A stretch of 37,288 nt of DNA from Anaerolineaceae bacterium. Its GTDB lineage: Bacteria > Chloroflexota > Anaerolineae > Anaerolineales > Anaerolineaceae. Of this stretch, positions 28,488 to 37,288 are shown piece by piece. The stretch spans positions 1 to 37,288 of the forward strand of contig JAFGLU010000063.1 in NCBI GenBank assembly GCA_016927865.1, in the 5' to 3' direction. The first letter of the stretch is position 1, and every line of letters begins with the position of its first letter. Made by a program: the position numbers and the translations under genes. The notes beneath the pieces are model-generated. The model had not been told where the DNA came from, ran no database searches, and saw only the letters and a list, made by a program, of their open reading frames with translations.

Positions 28488-30988
28488 TCGGAACAATTCT
28501 CCTTTGGTGGGCCATAATCACGCTGATCGGGCTGGCTGCGCTGCCTGCCACCATGGTCATCTTTCGTCGTCTACCCGATCAAGGCTACACCCTTGCCCGC
28601 CCATTCGGCCTGCTGTTGGCAGCTTATGTTCTCTGGTTGGGCGCTTCCTTGCGCATCATCCCAAACAACTGGGCTGGTATCGCCGCGGCATTCAGCATCG
28701 TGCTGTTCATCTCGTTTCTCGCCTTACGCCAGATGGGGGGGGTTCGCGCGTTTCTCCTGCGACTTTGCGAGCAAAAGAAAATCATCACAACGATCGAAGC
28801 GCTCTTCTTCTTGGCATTTCTGACCTGGAGTCTCGTAAGGGCTTCCACTGTGTACTTCCGCATCAACCCCGCCGGTGGCGAAAAGTTCATGGAAATGGCT
28901 TTCCTCACCGGAATCCTTAACAGCCCCTCTTTTCCTCCCGCCGATCCCTGGCTGTCAGGGTACGGCATCTCCTATTATTACTTTGGCTATGTGATGATGT
29001 CGCTGCTCACGCGTCTCTCTGGGCTGGCCCCCGAGGTGGCTTTTGACCTCTATGACGCAACCCTCTTTGCCCTCACCTTCATAGGTGCGTTTGGGGTGGT
29101 CTATAACCTGATCGCCTCCCGCCAAAACTCTCCACCGCGCTTCGCCAAAGCCGCCCTGGGTGGCCTCCTCGGCGGGCTGTTCACCACCGTATCAGGCAAT
29201 CTACTCGGGCTCATCGAAGCGCTTCAGGCACGCGGTTGGTTGCCTGCGGCTTTCGTCCGCTGGCTGGCAGTTCCCGATCTAGATTCCGCCCAGGCCACCG
29301 GTTCGTTCTTCCCCGCCGGCGATCTGTGGTGGTGGCGTTCCTCTCGCATTCTCAACGACCTGGATCTGTTCGGCCAACCCATCGGCGCCAATCCCATCAC
29401 CGAATTTCCATTCTTCAGCTTCTTGCTCGGCGACAACCACCCGCATGTCCTGGCTTTGCCCTTCGTGCTCATGGCCATCGCCCTCGCGTTCAACCTGCAC
29501 CTGGTAGCCCTGCGCGGAGAACAACTCTCCTTTGGCGAACTTCTCCTCACTGCCATTTCCTTGGGCAGCCTGGTCTTCCTCAACACCTGGGACTACCCCA
29601 TTTATCTGCTCCTCGCTTTGCTGGCCTGGCTCGCAGGCGCTATCGCTCGTCGCGGGCAGGCGCAAAAGCAAGACCTCATCAAAACCATCAGGTTGGCCCT
29701 GATATTTATCGCCGTGACAATCCTGGCTTACGGCTTGTTCTTCATCAGCTTTTCCTCCCAAGCCGGCGGCATTCTCCCTTACATCTTCCCCCCCACTCGC
29801 CTGCCGCAGTACCTGATCATATTCGGGCCGTTCATTTTCATCCTAGGCGCATTTCTGTTACTCTCCTTGCGCGCCAAAAGCGCCACCATTTCCCTGCGTG
29901 GGTTGTTAGGCGCTTGGCTGCGCCTCAGCACTCTGCTAACGCTTGGCTACCTCCTCTTATTGGCTTTCACCGGCCTCATCCTGGCCATCGACAAAGCCCG
30001 AGGCGGCTCGCTGTTTCTACAAGCAGAAGGCTGGCTGGGCGGCTTACCCTGGTGGCAAGTCCTCCTCAGCATCACTGCCTCCCGCCTTGCCAGTCCCTGG
30101 CTCTTCTTGCTGCTCACCGCACTATTGACCTTAGCCGCTACTGGGATGTGGACTGCGATTACTCGCCAAGCCCCCCCCGAAGATCAACCTCCCCAGCCGC
30201 CAGAACCAGGCCTTACCTTCACCCGCCTCCTCGTCGTATTTGGATTAGTCCTCACCTTTGTGGTCGAATTCCTCTACCTTCGCGATAATTTCGGCGTGCG
30301 CATGAACACGGTTTTTAAGTTCTATTTCCAGGGCTGGGTATGCCTGGCCCTGGCCTCCGCTTTCGCCCTTTCCTGGTTATCCGAGCATGCTAGTGAGTTC
30401 GCCTCCAGGTTCCTCCGAATTGCATTTTATTTCACCACAGCCCTGTTGGTTTTATGCTCCCTGGTTTACCCTCTCCTCGCCATCCACTCGCGTACAGGTG
30501 GATTTTCACTCCCACCCGTTCTGGATGGGTCCGCTCTCCTCCGCAATACCTTTCCCGACGACTTCGCCGCCATCGACTGGCTCCGTGAGAACACATCCCC
30601 CAACGCTGTCATTCTGGAAGCCCCTGGGCAATCTTACAATTTTGAAGGCCGCATCAGCGCATTCACCGGCAGGCCCACCCTGCTGGGCTGGTCTTATCAC
30701 GAAGCCCAATGGCGCGGCAGCTACGACGAGCAAGCCCGCCGAGAAGACGATATCGCTCGCATCTTCAGAGATTTTGGCTCGGATGAAGCAGATGCTTTGC
30801 TCCAGCGTTGGAGTGTGCAATACATCATCATCGGGTCATCAGAGATGTCCTACCTTCAAAACCTGTGCGCGCAAGCCGAATCCGCCTGCAACGCCGAACG
30901 TTCTCTCGCCCAGCTTTCCCAACGGTACCCATTGGTCTTCTCGACAGACGGCATCCAAATTTATACCATTCCCGACGCCACTCCTTAA
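28484..30988 (+). CDS. DUF2298 (Chlor_Arch_YYY) large membrane protein
   Basis: An 834-residue polytopic protein with well over ten membrane helices. It shows the DUF2298 signatures NPAGGEKFMEMAFLTGILNS, PADPWLSGYGISYYYFGYVMM and FFSFLLGDNHPHVLALPFV, and a soluble C-terminal part (about 680-834: DGSALLRNTFPDDFAAIDWL, EAPGQSYNFEGRISAFTGRP). The family is nearly limited to Chloroflexota and archaea and resembles GT-C glycosyltransferases, with a loop PxDPWLxG near the first helices; a lipid-linked sugar transfer is plausible but not shown. The ATG at 28484 overlaps the previous stop by 4 nt (ATGA); a longer frame would overlap that gene by 200 nt. A UDP-glucose dehydrogenase gene follows. Confidence 0.82.
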   Translation: MIGTILLWWAIITLIGLAALPATMVIFRRLPDQGYTLARPFGLLLAAYVLWLGASLRIIPNNWAGIAAAFSIVLFISFLALRQMGGVRAFLLRLCEQKKIITTIEALFFLAFLTWSLVRASTVYFRINPAGGEKFMEMAFLTGILNSPSFPPADPWLSGYGISYYYFGYVMMSLLTRLSGLAPEVAFDLYDATLFALTFIGAFGVVYNLIASRQNSPPRFAKAALGGLLGGLFTTVSGNLLGLIEALQARGWLPAAFVRWLAVPDLDSAQATGSFFPAGDLWWWRSSRILNDLDLFGQPIGANPITEFPFFSFLLGDNHPHVLALPFVLMAIALAFNLHLVALRGEQLSFGELLLTAISLGSLVFLNTWDYPIYLLLALLAWLAGAIARRGQAQKQDLIKTIRLALIFIAVTILAYGLFFISFSSQAGGILPYIFPPTRLPQYLIIFGPFIFILGAFLLLSLRAKSATISLRGLLGAWLRLSTLLTLGYLLLLAFTGLILAIDKARGGSLFLQAEGWLGGLPWWQVLLSITASRLASPWLFLLLTALLTLAATGMWTAITRQAPPEDQPPQPPEPGLTFTRLLVVFGLVLTFVVEFLYLRDNFGVRMNTVFKFYFQGWVCLALASAFALSWLSEHASEFASRFLRIAFYFTTALLVLCSLVYPLLAIHSRTGGFSLPPVLDGSALLRNTFPDDFAAIDWLRENTSPNAVILEAPGQSYNFEGRISAFTGRPTLLGWSYHEAQWRGSYDEQARREDDIARIFRDFGSDEADALLQRWSVQYIIIGSSEMSYLQNLCAQAESACNAERSLAQLSQRYPLVFSTDGIQIYTIPDATP

Positions 30989-31056
30989 TCCGGCTCCTAC
31001 CCCGACAACGCACAAAGACTACGCGATTATCAACCTCTGAGCAGATGCAAATCCGT

Positions 31057-31062
31057 TATAAT
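31057..31062 (+). promoter_or_regulatory. -10 element of the UDP-glucose dehydrogenase gene
   Basis: A perfect TATAAT 22 nt before the ATG at 31085, with ACAGGAG (31067-31073) in between. No good -35 is seen. Confidence 0.45.
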
Positions 31063-31084
31063 CTCGACAGGAGAATTCCACATT

Positions 31085-32401
31085 ATGAGCAAAATTTGTG
31101 TCATTGGAACAGGATATGTCGGTTTGGTAACCGGCGCATGTTTCGCCGACCTGGGCAACTCCGTGGTCTGCCTCGATGTCGACCCCAACCGGATCAACAA
31201 GCTGCTCGAGGGTATCATGCCTATCTATGAGCCGGGCCTCGAGGAGGTCGTCACCCAAAATGTAAAAGCAGGCCGCCTGGTCTTCACCACTGATTACCCC
31301 TCCGCATTGCAAGATGCCGAGTTTGCCTTCATTGCCGTCGGCACCCCTTCCGGCGTGGATGGCGAAGCCGACCTGCAATTCGTCCGCTCTGCCGCCGAAT
31401 CCATCGCCGACCTGGTCGATCACCCCATCATTGTGGTCAATAAATCCACCGTGCCCGTCGGAACCGGAGATTGGGTCGCCGACATCATCACCCGCCGCCG
31501 GGCTGGACGCCCCCTGGAATTCAGTGTGGTCTCCAACCCAGAATTCCTCCGCGAAGGCTCTGCCATCAACGACTTTATGTATCCCGACCGGGTCGTCCTG
31601 GGTTCACTCAACATACAAGCTGCTCAAAAAGTGGCTCAAATTTATCTTTCACTACGCGGCCCGGTCATGATCACCGACCTGCGCACCGCCGAGATGATAA
31701 AATACGCCTCCAACGCCTTCCTGGCCACGCGCATTTCCTTCATCAACGAAATTGCCAACATCTGCGAAGAACTTGGCGCCGATGTTCGCGAAGTCTCTCG
31801 CGGCATGGGCCTCGACAAGCGCATCGGCCCTGCCTTCCTCGATGCCGGCCTGGGTTGGGGTGGCAGTTGCTTTCCAAAAGATGTTAAAGCGCTGGCTCAC
31901 ATGGCCGTGCTTCATGGAACCCAGCCGCAGCTCCTTCAAGCGGTCATGGAGATCAACCGCAACCAACGCCGACGCGCAGTGCTCAAGCTCCGCCGCGCTT
32001 TGGGCAGCCTCGACCAAAAAGTGATTGCTGTCATGGGCCTATCCTTCAAACCCAACACTGATGACATCCGCGAAGCTCCAGCCCTCGAAATCATCCATCT
32101 CCTGGAGAACGAAGGCGCCGTCATTCAGGCCTACGACCCCCAAGCGATGGATGCTGCTCGGGAAACCCTTCCACGCGTCCGCTTGTTTGACACGCCCTAT
32201 CAAGCCGCCGAAGGCGCGGATGCGCTCATCTTGGCAACTGAGTGGAACGAATTCAAACAACTCGACTTTGAACGCGTGCGCGCTCTAATGCGCCAGCCGG
32301 TCATCATGGACGCCCGCAACCTGTGGGACCCCGATCGGATGCGCTCACTAGGCTTCAGATATTTCTCGGTCGGTCGCCCCACGCCCACCACGAACAATTA
32401 G
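31085..32401 (+). CDS. UDP-glucose 6-dehydrogenase
   Basis: Oxidises UDP-glucose to UDP-glucuronate with two NAD+ in the cytoplasm, feeding polysaccharide or glycolipid synthesis. The 438 residues show the NAD site [13 protein letters not shown] at the start, [20 protein letters not shown] with the catalytic Lys/Asn, and Cys262 in [10 protein letters not shown], the thiohemiacetal cysteine; the C-terminal domain has [18 protein letters not shown]. This set fits UDP-glucose dehydrogenase best; GDP-mannose or UDP-ManNAc dehydrogenase relatives are less likely. ACAGGAG precedes the ATG by 11 nt. Its place behind a DUF2298 protein suggests a shared envelope-glycan pathway, but a separate promoter and 96-nt gap lie between. 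Confidence 0.92.
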   Translation: MSKICVIGTGYVGLVTGACFADLGNSVVCLDVDPNRINKLLEGIMPIYEPGLEEVVTQNVKAGRLVFTTDYPSALQDAEFAFIAVGTPSGVDGEADLQFVRSAAESIADLVDHPIIVVNKSTVPVGTGDWVADIITRRRAGRPLEFSVVSNPEFLREGSAINDFMYPDRVVLGSLNIQAAQKVAQIYLSLRGPVMITDLRTAEMIKYASNAFLATRISFINEIANICEELGADVREVSRGMGLDKRIGPAFLDAGLGWGGSCFPKDVKALAHMAVLHGTQPQLLQAVMEINRNQRRRAVLKLRRALGSLDQKVIAVMGLSFKPNTDDIREAPALEIIHLLENEGAVIQAYDPQAMDAARETLPRVRLFDTPYQAAEGADALILATEWNEFKQLDFERVRALMRQPVIMDARNLWDPDRMRSLGFRYFSVGRPTPTTNN

Positions 32402-32416
32402 GCGCAGGCAGAAGCA

Positions 32417-32456
32417 GCTAGGCAGGCCGGATCTGCACTGGTTCGGCCTGCCCAGC
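32417..32456 (+). terminator. Terminator of the UDP-glucose dehydrogenase gene
   Basis: A 9-bp stem GGCAGGCCG/CGGCCTGCC (32421-32429 with 32444-32452), extended by GCT/AGC across one mismatch, then CTTTTG. It lies 16 nt behind the stop. Confidence 0.7.
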
Positions 32457-32509
32457 CTTTTGACGGCACTTGTTAACAATCTTCCTATCATTTTTATTGG
32501 GTTATTCTG

Positions 32510-32515
32510 TATAAT
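32510..32515 (+). promoter_or_regulatory. Possible -10 upstream of the histidine kinase
   Basis: A perfect TATAAT without a recognisable -35, 121 nt before the ATG at 32636. The A/T-rich tract from 32470 to 32635 differs clearly from its surroundings and holds no ORF of its own. Confidence 0.35.
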
Positions 32516-32635
32516 TGGCAATACCTATCTGACAGGCATTGCTATTAATTTTGACCATCGAACGTATCACAATAGGGGGACGGCTTGGTATATTTTTCCC
32601 GCAGAGATAAAAATAGAGAGGAAAAAACAGATCAA

Positions 32636-35600
32636 ATGGCGATCAGTATTAGTTCGAACGAACTAGATTTACTTCGCTATATTGCCGATTTGACGGAGCC
32701 TCTCATTAGCGTTCTTTCGGACGTGGTCTATTTTTCTCGCCCAGATGGGGAAATTACTTTTATCAACCAGGCCATTACTCGATTTGGACTTAATCCCACA
32801 GATGTTCTGGGTAAACCTTTTTTTGATTTCATTCACCCCGAGGATCAATCGTCTGCAAAAAAGACCTTTGACCGCGTGTTGCTGGGAGAACCACAAACCT
32901 TCCAATTCAAGCACCGCGACAGCCAGGGGGGCTTTCATCCAGTCAGAACGTATTCCCAACCCGTCTATCAAGACGGAACAATCATAGGGATTTGTGGCAT
33001 CATCTCCGAAATTGGCCTTTCTTTTGATTACGAGAAAGCCCTTCAACGCCGTGCCGCCCAGCTCAATTTGCTGAATGCAATTGGCGCAAAAATAGTCTCA
33101 TCGCTCGAACTCGACAAAATGCTTGCCAGCTCTGTCCGCCTCATCCAAAAGAGCTTTGGATTTTTTCATGTCGCCATCTATCTAGTCGATGGGAATAATG
33201 AGCAGGTGAAATTGACGGCTTTAGCCGGTTCTCTAGAGCGTGTATTTCCCCCGCACCATAAGATGAAAATTGGCGAAGGCCTAATCGGCTCTGTATGCGC
33301 CAGTCGGCAAATAATTCTCGCCAATGACGTGCTCCTCGAACCCAGATATATCAATCAGTTCCCCGAGCGCATTCCCACCAAAGCCGAGTTGTGCCTGCCC
33401 ATTTTAATCGGCGACGAACTGGTTGGCGTCTTAGACCTTCAAAGCCCCACCGTCAACGCCTTCGATGATCTTGATGTCCGAACGATGGAAGCCGTAACCC
33501 GCCAGCTTGCGGTTGCCTACGAGAACGCCCGCCTGTATGAAGAAGCCCAGCTTCGCATCCAGGAACGCGAACGCGCCGAAAAACTCATGCGCCTCCAGAG
33601 AGATTTGCTGGCTGAGCTTAGCTCCACCACCGACCTGAGCCACGCATTGAATCTCATTCTGCAAACACTCGTCCGCATCGACGGCATCACCGGCGGTTGC
33701 ATCTACCGTATCACCGACTCGACAGGCGGATTTTCGCTGCTGGCATACAACGGGTTATCAAAAAATAACCTATCCTATTTTGAGAATTTTCCAGGGAATA
33801 GCGACCATCACACCCAGGCATTCCTATCTTCTTCACCTTCGTATGCATCAAAAGAACAAATACAAACTCACACCCCACCTGTCCTCCAGGTGTTGGAAGA
33901 AGAGGGAATTGTTTCCGCAGCCATTCTGCCTGTAATTTACCACGGTCTACCACTGGCCCAACTCGTAGCCTTCTCTCAATCATTAATGGATCTCCCCCAA
34001 GAATCAAAAACGATTCTGGAAACACTGGCTCCCTTGGTCGGCGCGGTAATCGTCCGCCTGGAGTCCGAACAGGCCTTGGCTCAAAGCGAAAGCAAGCACC
34101 GTGCGTTAGTAGAAGCCATGCCCGACTTAATGTTTATTCTGGATCGCAACGGCATCTTCTTGGATTACAAGCCCGTCCCCGTTGAAGAGCTATTTGCGCC
34201 ACCAGAACAGTTTCTGGGAAAATCGTTGGCCGAAATATTCCCGCCAACCATCCACAACAAAGCGACCCAGCACCTTGAACAGGCCTTCACAACCGGCGAA
34301 CCGCAGCGGTTCGAGTACGAACTCACCATACCCAAGTACCCCAAACCGCTGACCTATGAAGCCCACTTTGTCCGCGCCGATCAGGAACGTGCTGTTGTGA
34401 CCGTACGTGACATCAGCGAACGCAAACGTAACGAGCGCACCAAAGCCCACATCCTTGAACTAGAGCGCACCCTCACCAATATTTCGACTCGCTTCATCGC
34501 GTACTCGGACATCGATGCAGTAACCGACGACTCGCTCAGGGACAGCGGCGAAGTTCTTCGCGCTGATACAGCTTTTGTTTACCGGTTCCATGAAAACAAC
34601 TCGGTTGTCCAGGCTGATTTTCGTTGGACACGAGCCGGGCTTCCGCCTGACCCCGCCCGATCAGCAACCTTCGAGGTTGGAATATACTCGCCCTGGTACG
34701 AGCGAATGAAACACAACCAGATCATTGCAATTCCCGGCAATATCCCAGATGATCAAGCCGTACAAAGCGCCCTCCAAGAACGAAACATCCAGTCGCTGCT
34801 GATTATTCCTTTATTTATGCAAGGTGAACTCACCAGTTTCTTAGGTTATTCCTTTGTCACACATAGTCATACCTGGACGAGCGAGGAAATCGGCTTCGCT
34901 CGCAACATCGCCGAAATTTTTGCCCGCGCCGTCGAGCGGCATTACATTGCCCGCGAGATCGACCGGCAAATGGACGAACTTGAACGGACGAACAAACGCC
35001 TGGTAGAATTGGACAAGCTCAAAAGCCGCTTCCTTTCCGGCATCTCTAATGAACTGCGCACACCACTCCATTCCATCATCGGCTTCTCCGAAGTCCTTTC
35101 CGATGGTCGCTTCGGCGAAGTCAACCCCACCCAAAAAGAATACCTCGCCGACATTTACAGCAGCGGCCGCCAACTGCTCGGCGCAATCGACCAGATGCTC
35201 GACTTCTCGCACCTCGAAGCCAACCAGGTAACTCTGCAGCGCTCCACATTTTCGCCCGCAGATCTCGTGGAAGAAGCCGCCGCTTCCATCGCTAACGATA
35301 TTGCTAAATCTTCACAGCAACTGGTTGTTTCCATCGCACCCGATCTTCCCAACATTACCGTTGATCGCAAACGCCTTAAGCAAGTGCTGGTGAATTTACT
35401 TGACAACGCCCACAAGTTCTCACCCGCCGGAGCAACGATCACCATTTCCTGCCAGGCTTTATTCAAAAAATCCTTGCTTTTCGCTGTCGCAGACGATGGT
35501 CCCGGCATTCCAACCGAACAACAAGAAGTCATTTTCGACCAATTTCACCGCATCAACCACACCGACCACCAGCTCCCCGGCGCAGGGCTCGGCCTTGCCA

Positions 35601-35701
35601 TCAGTCGCCGCATCGTGGAAATGCATTCTGGCCGGATTTGGGTCGAGTCTGACTTAGGCAGCGGCTCAACCTTCTACGTTCTGTTGCCATCCACTCCCTA
35701 G
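32636..35701 (+). CDS. PAS/GAF hybrid sensor histidine kinase with Asn in the H-box
   Basis: A soluble 1021-residue sensor kinase without membrane helices. Domains in order: PAS (about 10-130), GAF (about 135-310, FGFFHVAIYLVDG, LCLPILIGDELVGVLDLQS), a second GAF-like (about 320-480), PAS (about 485-600, ending TVRDISERKRNE), a third GAF-like (about 605-780), a dimerisation helix pair and an ATPase domain. The ATPase is intact: VLVNLLDNAHKFS, DDGPGIP and GAGLGLAIS. The H-box reads FLSGISNELRTPLHSIIGF: Asn805 (codon AAT at 35048) stands where the phosphoacceptor His is expected. No response regulator lies nearby. Start uncertain: ATG 32636 (GAGAGGA 13 nt upstream) or TTG 32585 after AGGGGG, which would add 17 polar residues. 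Confidence 0.85.
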   Translation: MAISISSNELDLLRYIADLTEPLISVLSDVVYFSRPDGEITFINQAITRFGLNPTDVLGKPFFDFIHPEDQSSAKKTFDRVLLGEPQTFQFKHRDSQGGFHPVRTYSQPVYQDGTIIGICGIISEIGLSFDYEKALQRRAAQLNLLNAIGAKIVSSLELDKMLASSVRLIQKSFGFFHVAIYLVDGNNEQVKLTALAGSLERVFPPHHKMKIGEGLIGSVCASRQIILANDVLLEPRYINQFPERIPTKAELCLPILIGDELVGVLDLQSPTVNAFDDLDVRTMEAVTRQLAVAYENARLYEEAQLRIQERERAEKLMRLQRDLLAELSSTTDLSHALNLILQTLVRIDGITGGCIYRITDSTGGFSLLAYNGLSKNNLSYFENFPGNSDHHTQAFLSSSPSYASKEQIQTHTPPVLQVLEEEGIVSAAILPVIYHGLPLAQLVAFSQSLMDLPQESKTILETLAPLVGAVIVRLESEQALAQSESKHRALVEAMPDLMFILDRNGIFLDYKPVPVEELFAPPEQFLGKSLAEIFPPTIHNKATQHLEQAFTTGEPQRFEYELTIPKYPKPLTYEAHFVRADQERAVVTVRDISERKRNERTKAHILELERTLTNISTRFIAYSDIDAVTDDSLRDSGEVLRADTAFVYRFHENNSVVQADFRWTRAGLPPDPARSATFEVGIYSPWYERMKHNQIIAIPGNIPDDQAVQSALQERNIQSLLIIPLFMQGELTSFLGYSFVTHSHTWTSEEIGFARNIAEIFARAVERHYIAREIDRQMDELERTNKRLVELDKLKSRFLSGISNELRTPLHSIIGFSEVLSDGRFGEVNPTQKEYLADIYSSGRQLLGAIDQMLDFSHLEANQVTLQRSTFSPADLVEEAAASIANDIAKSSQQLVVSIAPDLPNITVDRKRLKQVLVNLLDNAHKFSPAGATITISCQALFKKSLLFAVADDGPGIPTEQQEVIFDQFHRINHTDHQLPGAGLGLAISRRIVEMHSGRIWVESDLGSGSTFYVLLPSTP

Positions 35702-35750
35702 TTCGGCTCAATCGCAATTGGCGTGGTAGGTCCTAGCATAAGTTTAATGA

Positions 35751-35756
35751 TAGACT
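35751..35756 (+). promoter_or_regulatory. Possible -10 element 6 nt before tilS
   Basis: TAGACT ends 6 nt before the ATG at 35763; the same hexamer serves as -10 in the promoter at 23284-23312. No -35 is evident. Confidence 0.35.
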
Positions 35757-35762
35757 TAACCC

Positions 35763-37196
35763 ATGCCCGCAAAAAAACAGCTCTCACCGTTGCTCAAGCA
35801 GATCGCCGCATCTGCCCGCGATGAGTGTTGCCTCGACCCATCCCAGCCCCTTCTCATCGGCGTTTCAGGCGGCCCCGACAGCCTCTGCCTGGCTCATGCC
35901 CTGCACGCCCTCCATTACAACCTCCTGATCGCCCATTTTGACCACCAACTACGTCCCGAATCATCTGCCGAGGCCCGCATGGTGCAAGATTGGGCAAAGG
36001 CCAACCGGCTTCCATTTCTCCTCGGGGTAGGCGATGTACGCTCCTTTGCCAAAGCACAGCGACTATCCATCGAAGAAGCCGCCCGCACATTACGCTATCG
36101 CTTCCTTTTCGCCCAGGCTGGTCAGCATCAAGCCCAGGCCGTTGCCGTAGCCCACAATGCGGATGATCAGGTGGAAACCATCCTCATGCACCTGCTCCGC
36201 GGAGCGGGGCTTTCCGGTCTAAAAGGCATGTTGCCCATCAGCTTGAATGAAGGCTGGGCCGATACGGTCCCCCTGGTCCGCCCGCTCCTGGGCATCTGGC
36301 GCAAGGACATCGAAGAATACTGTGCCAGCGAAAGCCTCTCCCCCAACCTGGATGCCACCAACAACGACACAACCTATTATCGTAACCGTCTCCGCCACCA
36401 GCTTATTCCGCACCTGGAATCTTACAACCCCCAAATTCGCCAAGTCATCTGGCGCACAGGGCGCGCGCTGGCTGGCGATGCCAAAACCGTTGCTGCCGCC
36501 TTAGAAACCGCCTGGCAAAGCAGTCTCATTGAAGAAGGCCCTGGCTTTGTCGCTTTTGATTGGGCCACCCTTTGCGCCCAGCCCACCGGCTTACAGCGCA
36601 GTTTGCTCAGAAAAGCCTTCGATGAACTGCGCCCCGGATTGCGCGACCTGGACTTCGAGGTCGTTGAGCGCGGTCTGCACTTTCTGTCCCACCCCACCCG
36701 CTCCGCATCGCTCAACCTGGCCCTTGGCCTCAGCCTCATCCTCGAACCTCCCCGTCTATACCTTGCCGAAAGCCCCCAAATGCTGCCCGTCCCGCCCGCC
36801 TGGCCGCAAATCACAGGCGAAATCATGGTTCCAGTCCCAGGCAAAATTACTCTCGGTCGCCAGTGGTGGTTAGAAACCGCCACCGAGCCCCAACACTGGA
36901 CCTCTAAAGACGATCCCTTCCAGGCCTGCCTGGATGCCACCGCGATCATCGCTCCCCTTCGCCTTCTTCCACCCCAGCCCGCCGACCGGTTCTGCCCTTT
37001 AGGCATGCAAGGCAAATCGCAAAAGCTGGCAGACTTTTTCATCAACCAGGGCCTTCCGCGCCGCGCCAGACCCAACTGGCCGCTGCTGCTCTGCGGCGAA
37101 GTCATCGCCTGGATTCCCGGCTTTCGCCCCTCCGAGCACTTCCGCACCCATCCCGGCACCACCCAAAGATGCTACATTCGGGTATTCGCCGTGTGA
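35763..37196 (+). CDS. tilS: tRNA(Ile)-lysidine synthase
   Basis: Attaches lysine to C34 of the tRNA-Ile that reads AUA, using ATP; an essential enzyme in the cytoplasm. The 477-residue length fits the long form. The N-terminal PP-loop is GVSGGPDSLC (33-42), followed by LIAHFDHQLRPES, AVAHNADDQVETILMHLLRG and RNRLRHQLIPHLE, all TilS landmarks. The C-terminal domain (about 360-477) has DRFCPLGMQGKSQKLADFF and GEVIAWIPGFRPSEHF, the tRNA-recognition part. No ribosome site precedes the ATG; a TAGACT -10 lies 6 nt upstream. In many bacteria tilS is followed by hpt and ftsH; the next gene is cut off. Confidence 0.95.
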   Translation: MPAKKQLSPLLKQIAASARDECCLDPSQPLLIGVSGGPDSLCLAHALHALHYNLLIAHFDHQLRPESSAEARMVQDWAKANRLPFLLGVGDVRSFAKAQRLSIEEAARTLRYRFLFAQAGQHQAQAVAVAHNADDQVETILMHLLRGAGLSGLKGMLPISLNEGWADTVPLVRPLLGIWRKDIEEYCASESLSPNLDATNNDTTYYRNRLRHQLIPHLESYNPQIRQVIWRTGRALAGDAKTVAAALETAWQSSLIEEGPGFVAFDWATLCAQPTGLQRSLLRKAFDELRPGLRDLDFEVVERGLHFLSHPTRSASLNLALGLSLILEPPRLYLAESPQMLPVPPAWPQITGEIMVPVPGKITLGRQWWLETATEPQHWTSKDDPFQACLDATAIIAPLRLLPPQPADRFCPLGMQGKSQKLADFFINQGLPRRARPNWPLLLCGEVIAWIPGFRPSEHFRTHPGTTQRCYIRVFAV

Positions 37197-37230
37197 CTTA
37201 CTACATCGGAAACAAAATAAGCTTCATAAT

Positions 37231-37258
37231 TTGACAAACCAGCCAGGATCGGTAAAAT
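37231..37258 (+). promoter_or_regulatory. Promoter of the last, truncated gene
   Basis: TTGACA (37231-37236), a 16-bp spacer and TAAAAT (37253-37258). The -10 ends 6 nt before the ATG at 37265, with GGAGGG filling the gap. Confidence 0.65.
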
Positions 37259-37264
37259 GGAGGG

Positions 37265-37288
37265 ATGAAAAAAGAGCATGTCAAACTC
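37265..37288 (+). CDS. Start of an unidentified gene (3' truncated)
   Basis: ATG at 37265 opens a frame of eight codons (MKKEHVKL) to the window end, right behind a strong promoter. The stretch is too short to identify. Position behind tilS would fit hpt, but nothing in these residues supports that. Confidence 0.5.

Noticed and set aside
1-37288. CRISPR arrays, tRNA or rRNA genes, insertion sequences, prophage genes
   Set aside because: No spaced direct repeats, cloverleaf-like segments, rRNA-like stretches, transposase or phage motifs were seen on either strand. A tRNA scan was not possible, so a missed tRNA cannot be fully excluded.

Overview
The window reads as a chromosomal segment of an uncultured or little-studied member of the Chloroflexota, most likely class Anaerolineae. 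This rests on gene content and style: a DUF2298 (Chlor_Arch_YYY-type) membrane protein, lipoproteins with long Thr/Pro-rich linkers after the lipobox, a DUF2089 plus SHOCT-like gene pair, an orphan PAS/GAF histidine kinase, a surface protein ending in an aromatic-Pro-Val-Ile-x-Arg tail, and a strong G/C third-position bias. No rRNA, tRNA, CRISPR array, transposase or phage gene was seen. The assignment is inference; no database search was possible.

Layout. 1-2650: the 3' part of a secreted FN3/starch-binding-like protein, then a papain/C39-like putative cysteine peptidase. 2716-3462 (-): phosphoglycerate mutase gpmA with a clear terminator. 3721-7351: two overlapping ABC exporter half-transporters whose motifs predict an asymmetric heterodimer. 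7448-9835 (-): a GH94 disaccharide phosphorylase behind a promoter overlapped by a CelR/CebR-like operator. Upstream of it (about 9929-10218) lies a structured non-coding segment with its own promoter, a 16-codon ORF and two hairpins. 10255-11502 (-): DUF3048 lipoprotein. 11721-13669: DUF2085, DUF4126 and a Pro-rich single-TM protein in one operon, closed by a strong terminator.

13848-21915 is the centrepiece: a tightly packed operon encoding a degenerate SF1-helicase-like protein, an intact UvrD/AddA-like helicase, a stand-alone PD-(D/E)XK nuclease with an AddB-type Fe-S cysteine pattern, RecJ, and a DUF3592 membrane protein. The first three look like an AddAB-type helicase-nuclease distributed over three polypeptides and co-transcribed with RecJ, a candidate undescribed double-strand-break end-resection machine.

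21923-24300 (-): an SH3b lipoprotein with a 27-bp hairpin in its leader, then a SHOCT-like/DUF2089 operon behind a near-perfect promoter. 24524-26058 (-): a DUF6504 protein and a radical SAM protein of the putative DNA modification/repair type. 26059-26583 has no gene but holds two G-quadruplex motifs on opposite strands around a long hairpin. 26584-27255 (-): MgtC-like protein. 27378-30988: a D-threonine-aldolase-like PLP enzyme overlapping a large DUF2298 membrane protein. 31085-32401: UDP-glucose 6-dehydrogenase. 32636-35701: a large sensor histidine kinase whose H-box histidine is replaced by asparagine. 35763-37196: tilS. 37265 onward: the first codons of another gene.

A recurring trait is a -10 hexamer ending 6-7 nt before the start codon in five plus-strand genes, which predicts leaderless or nearly leaderless transcripts.
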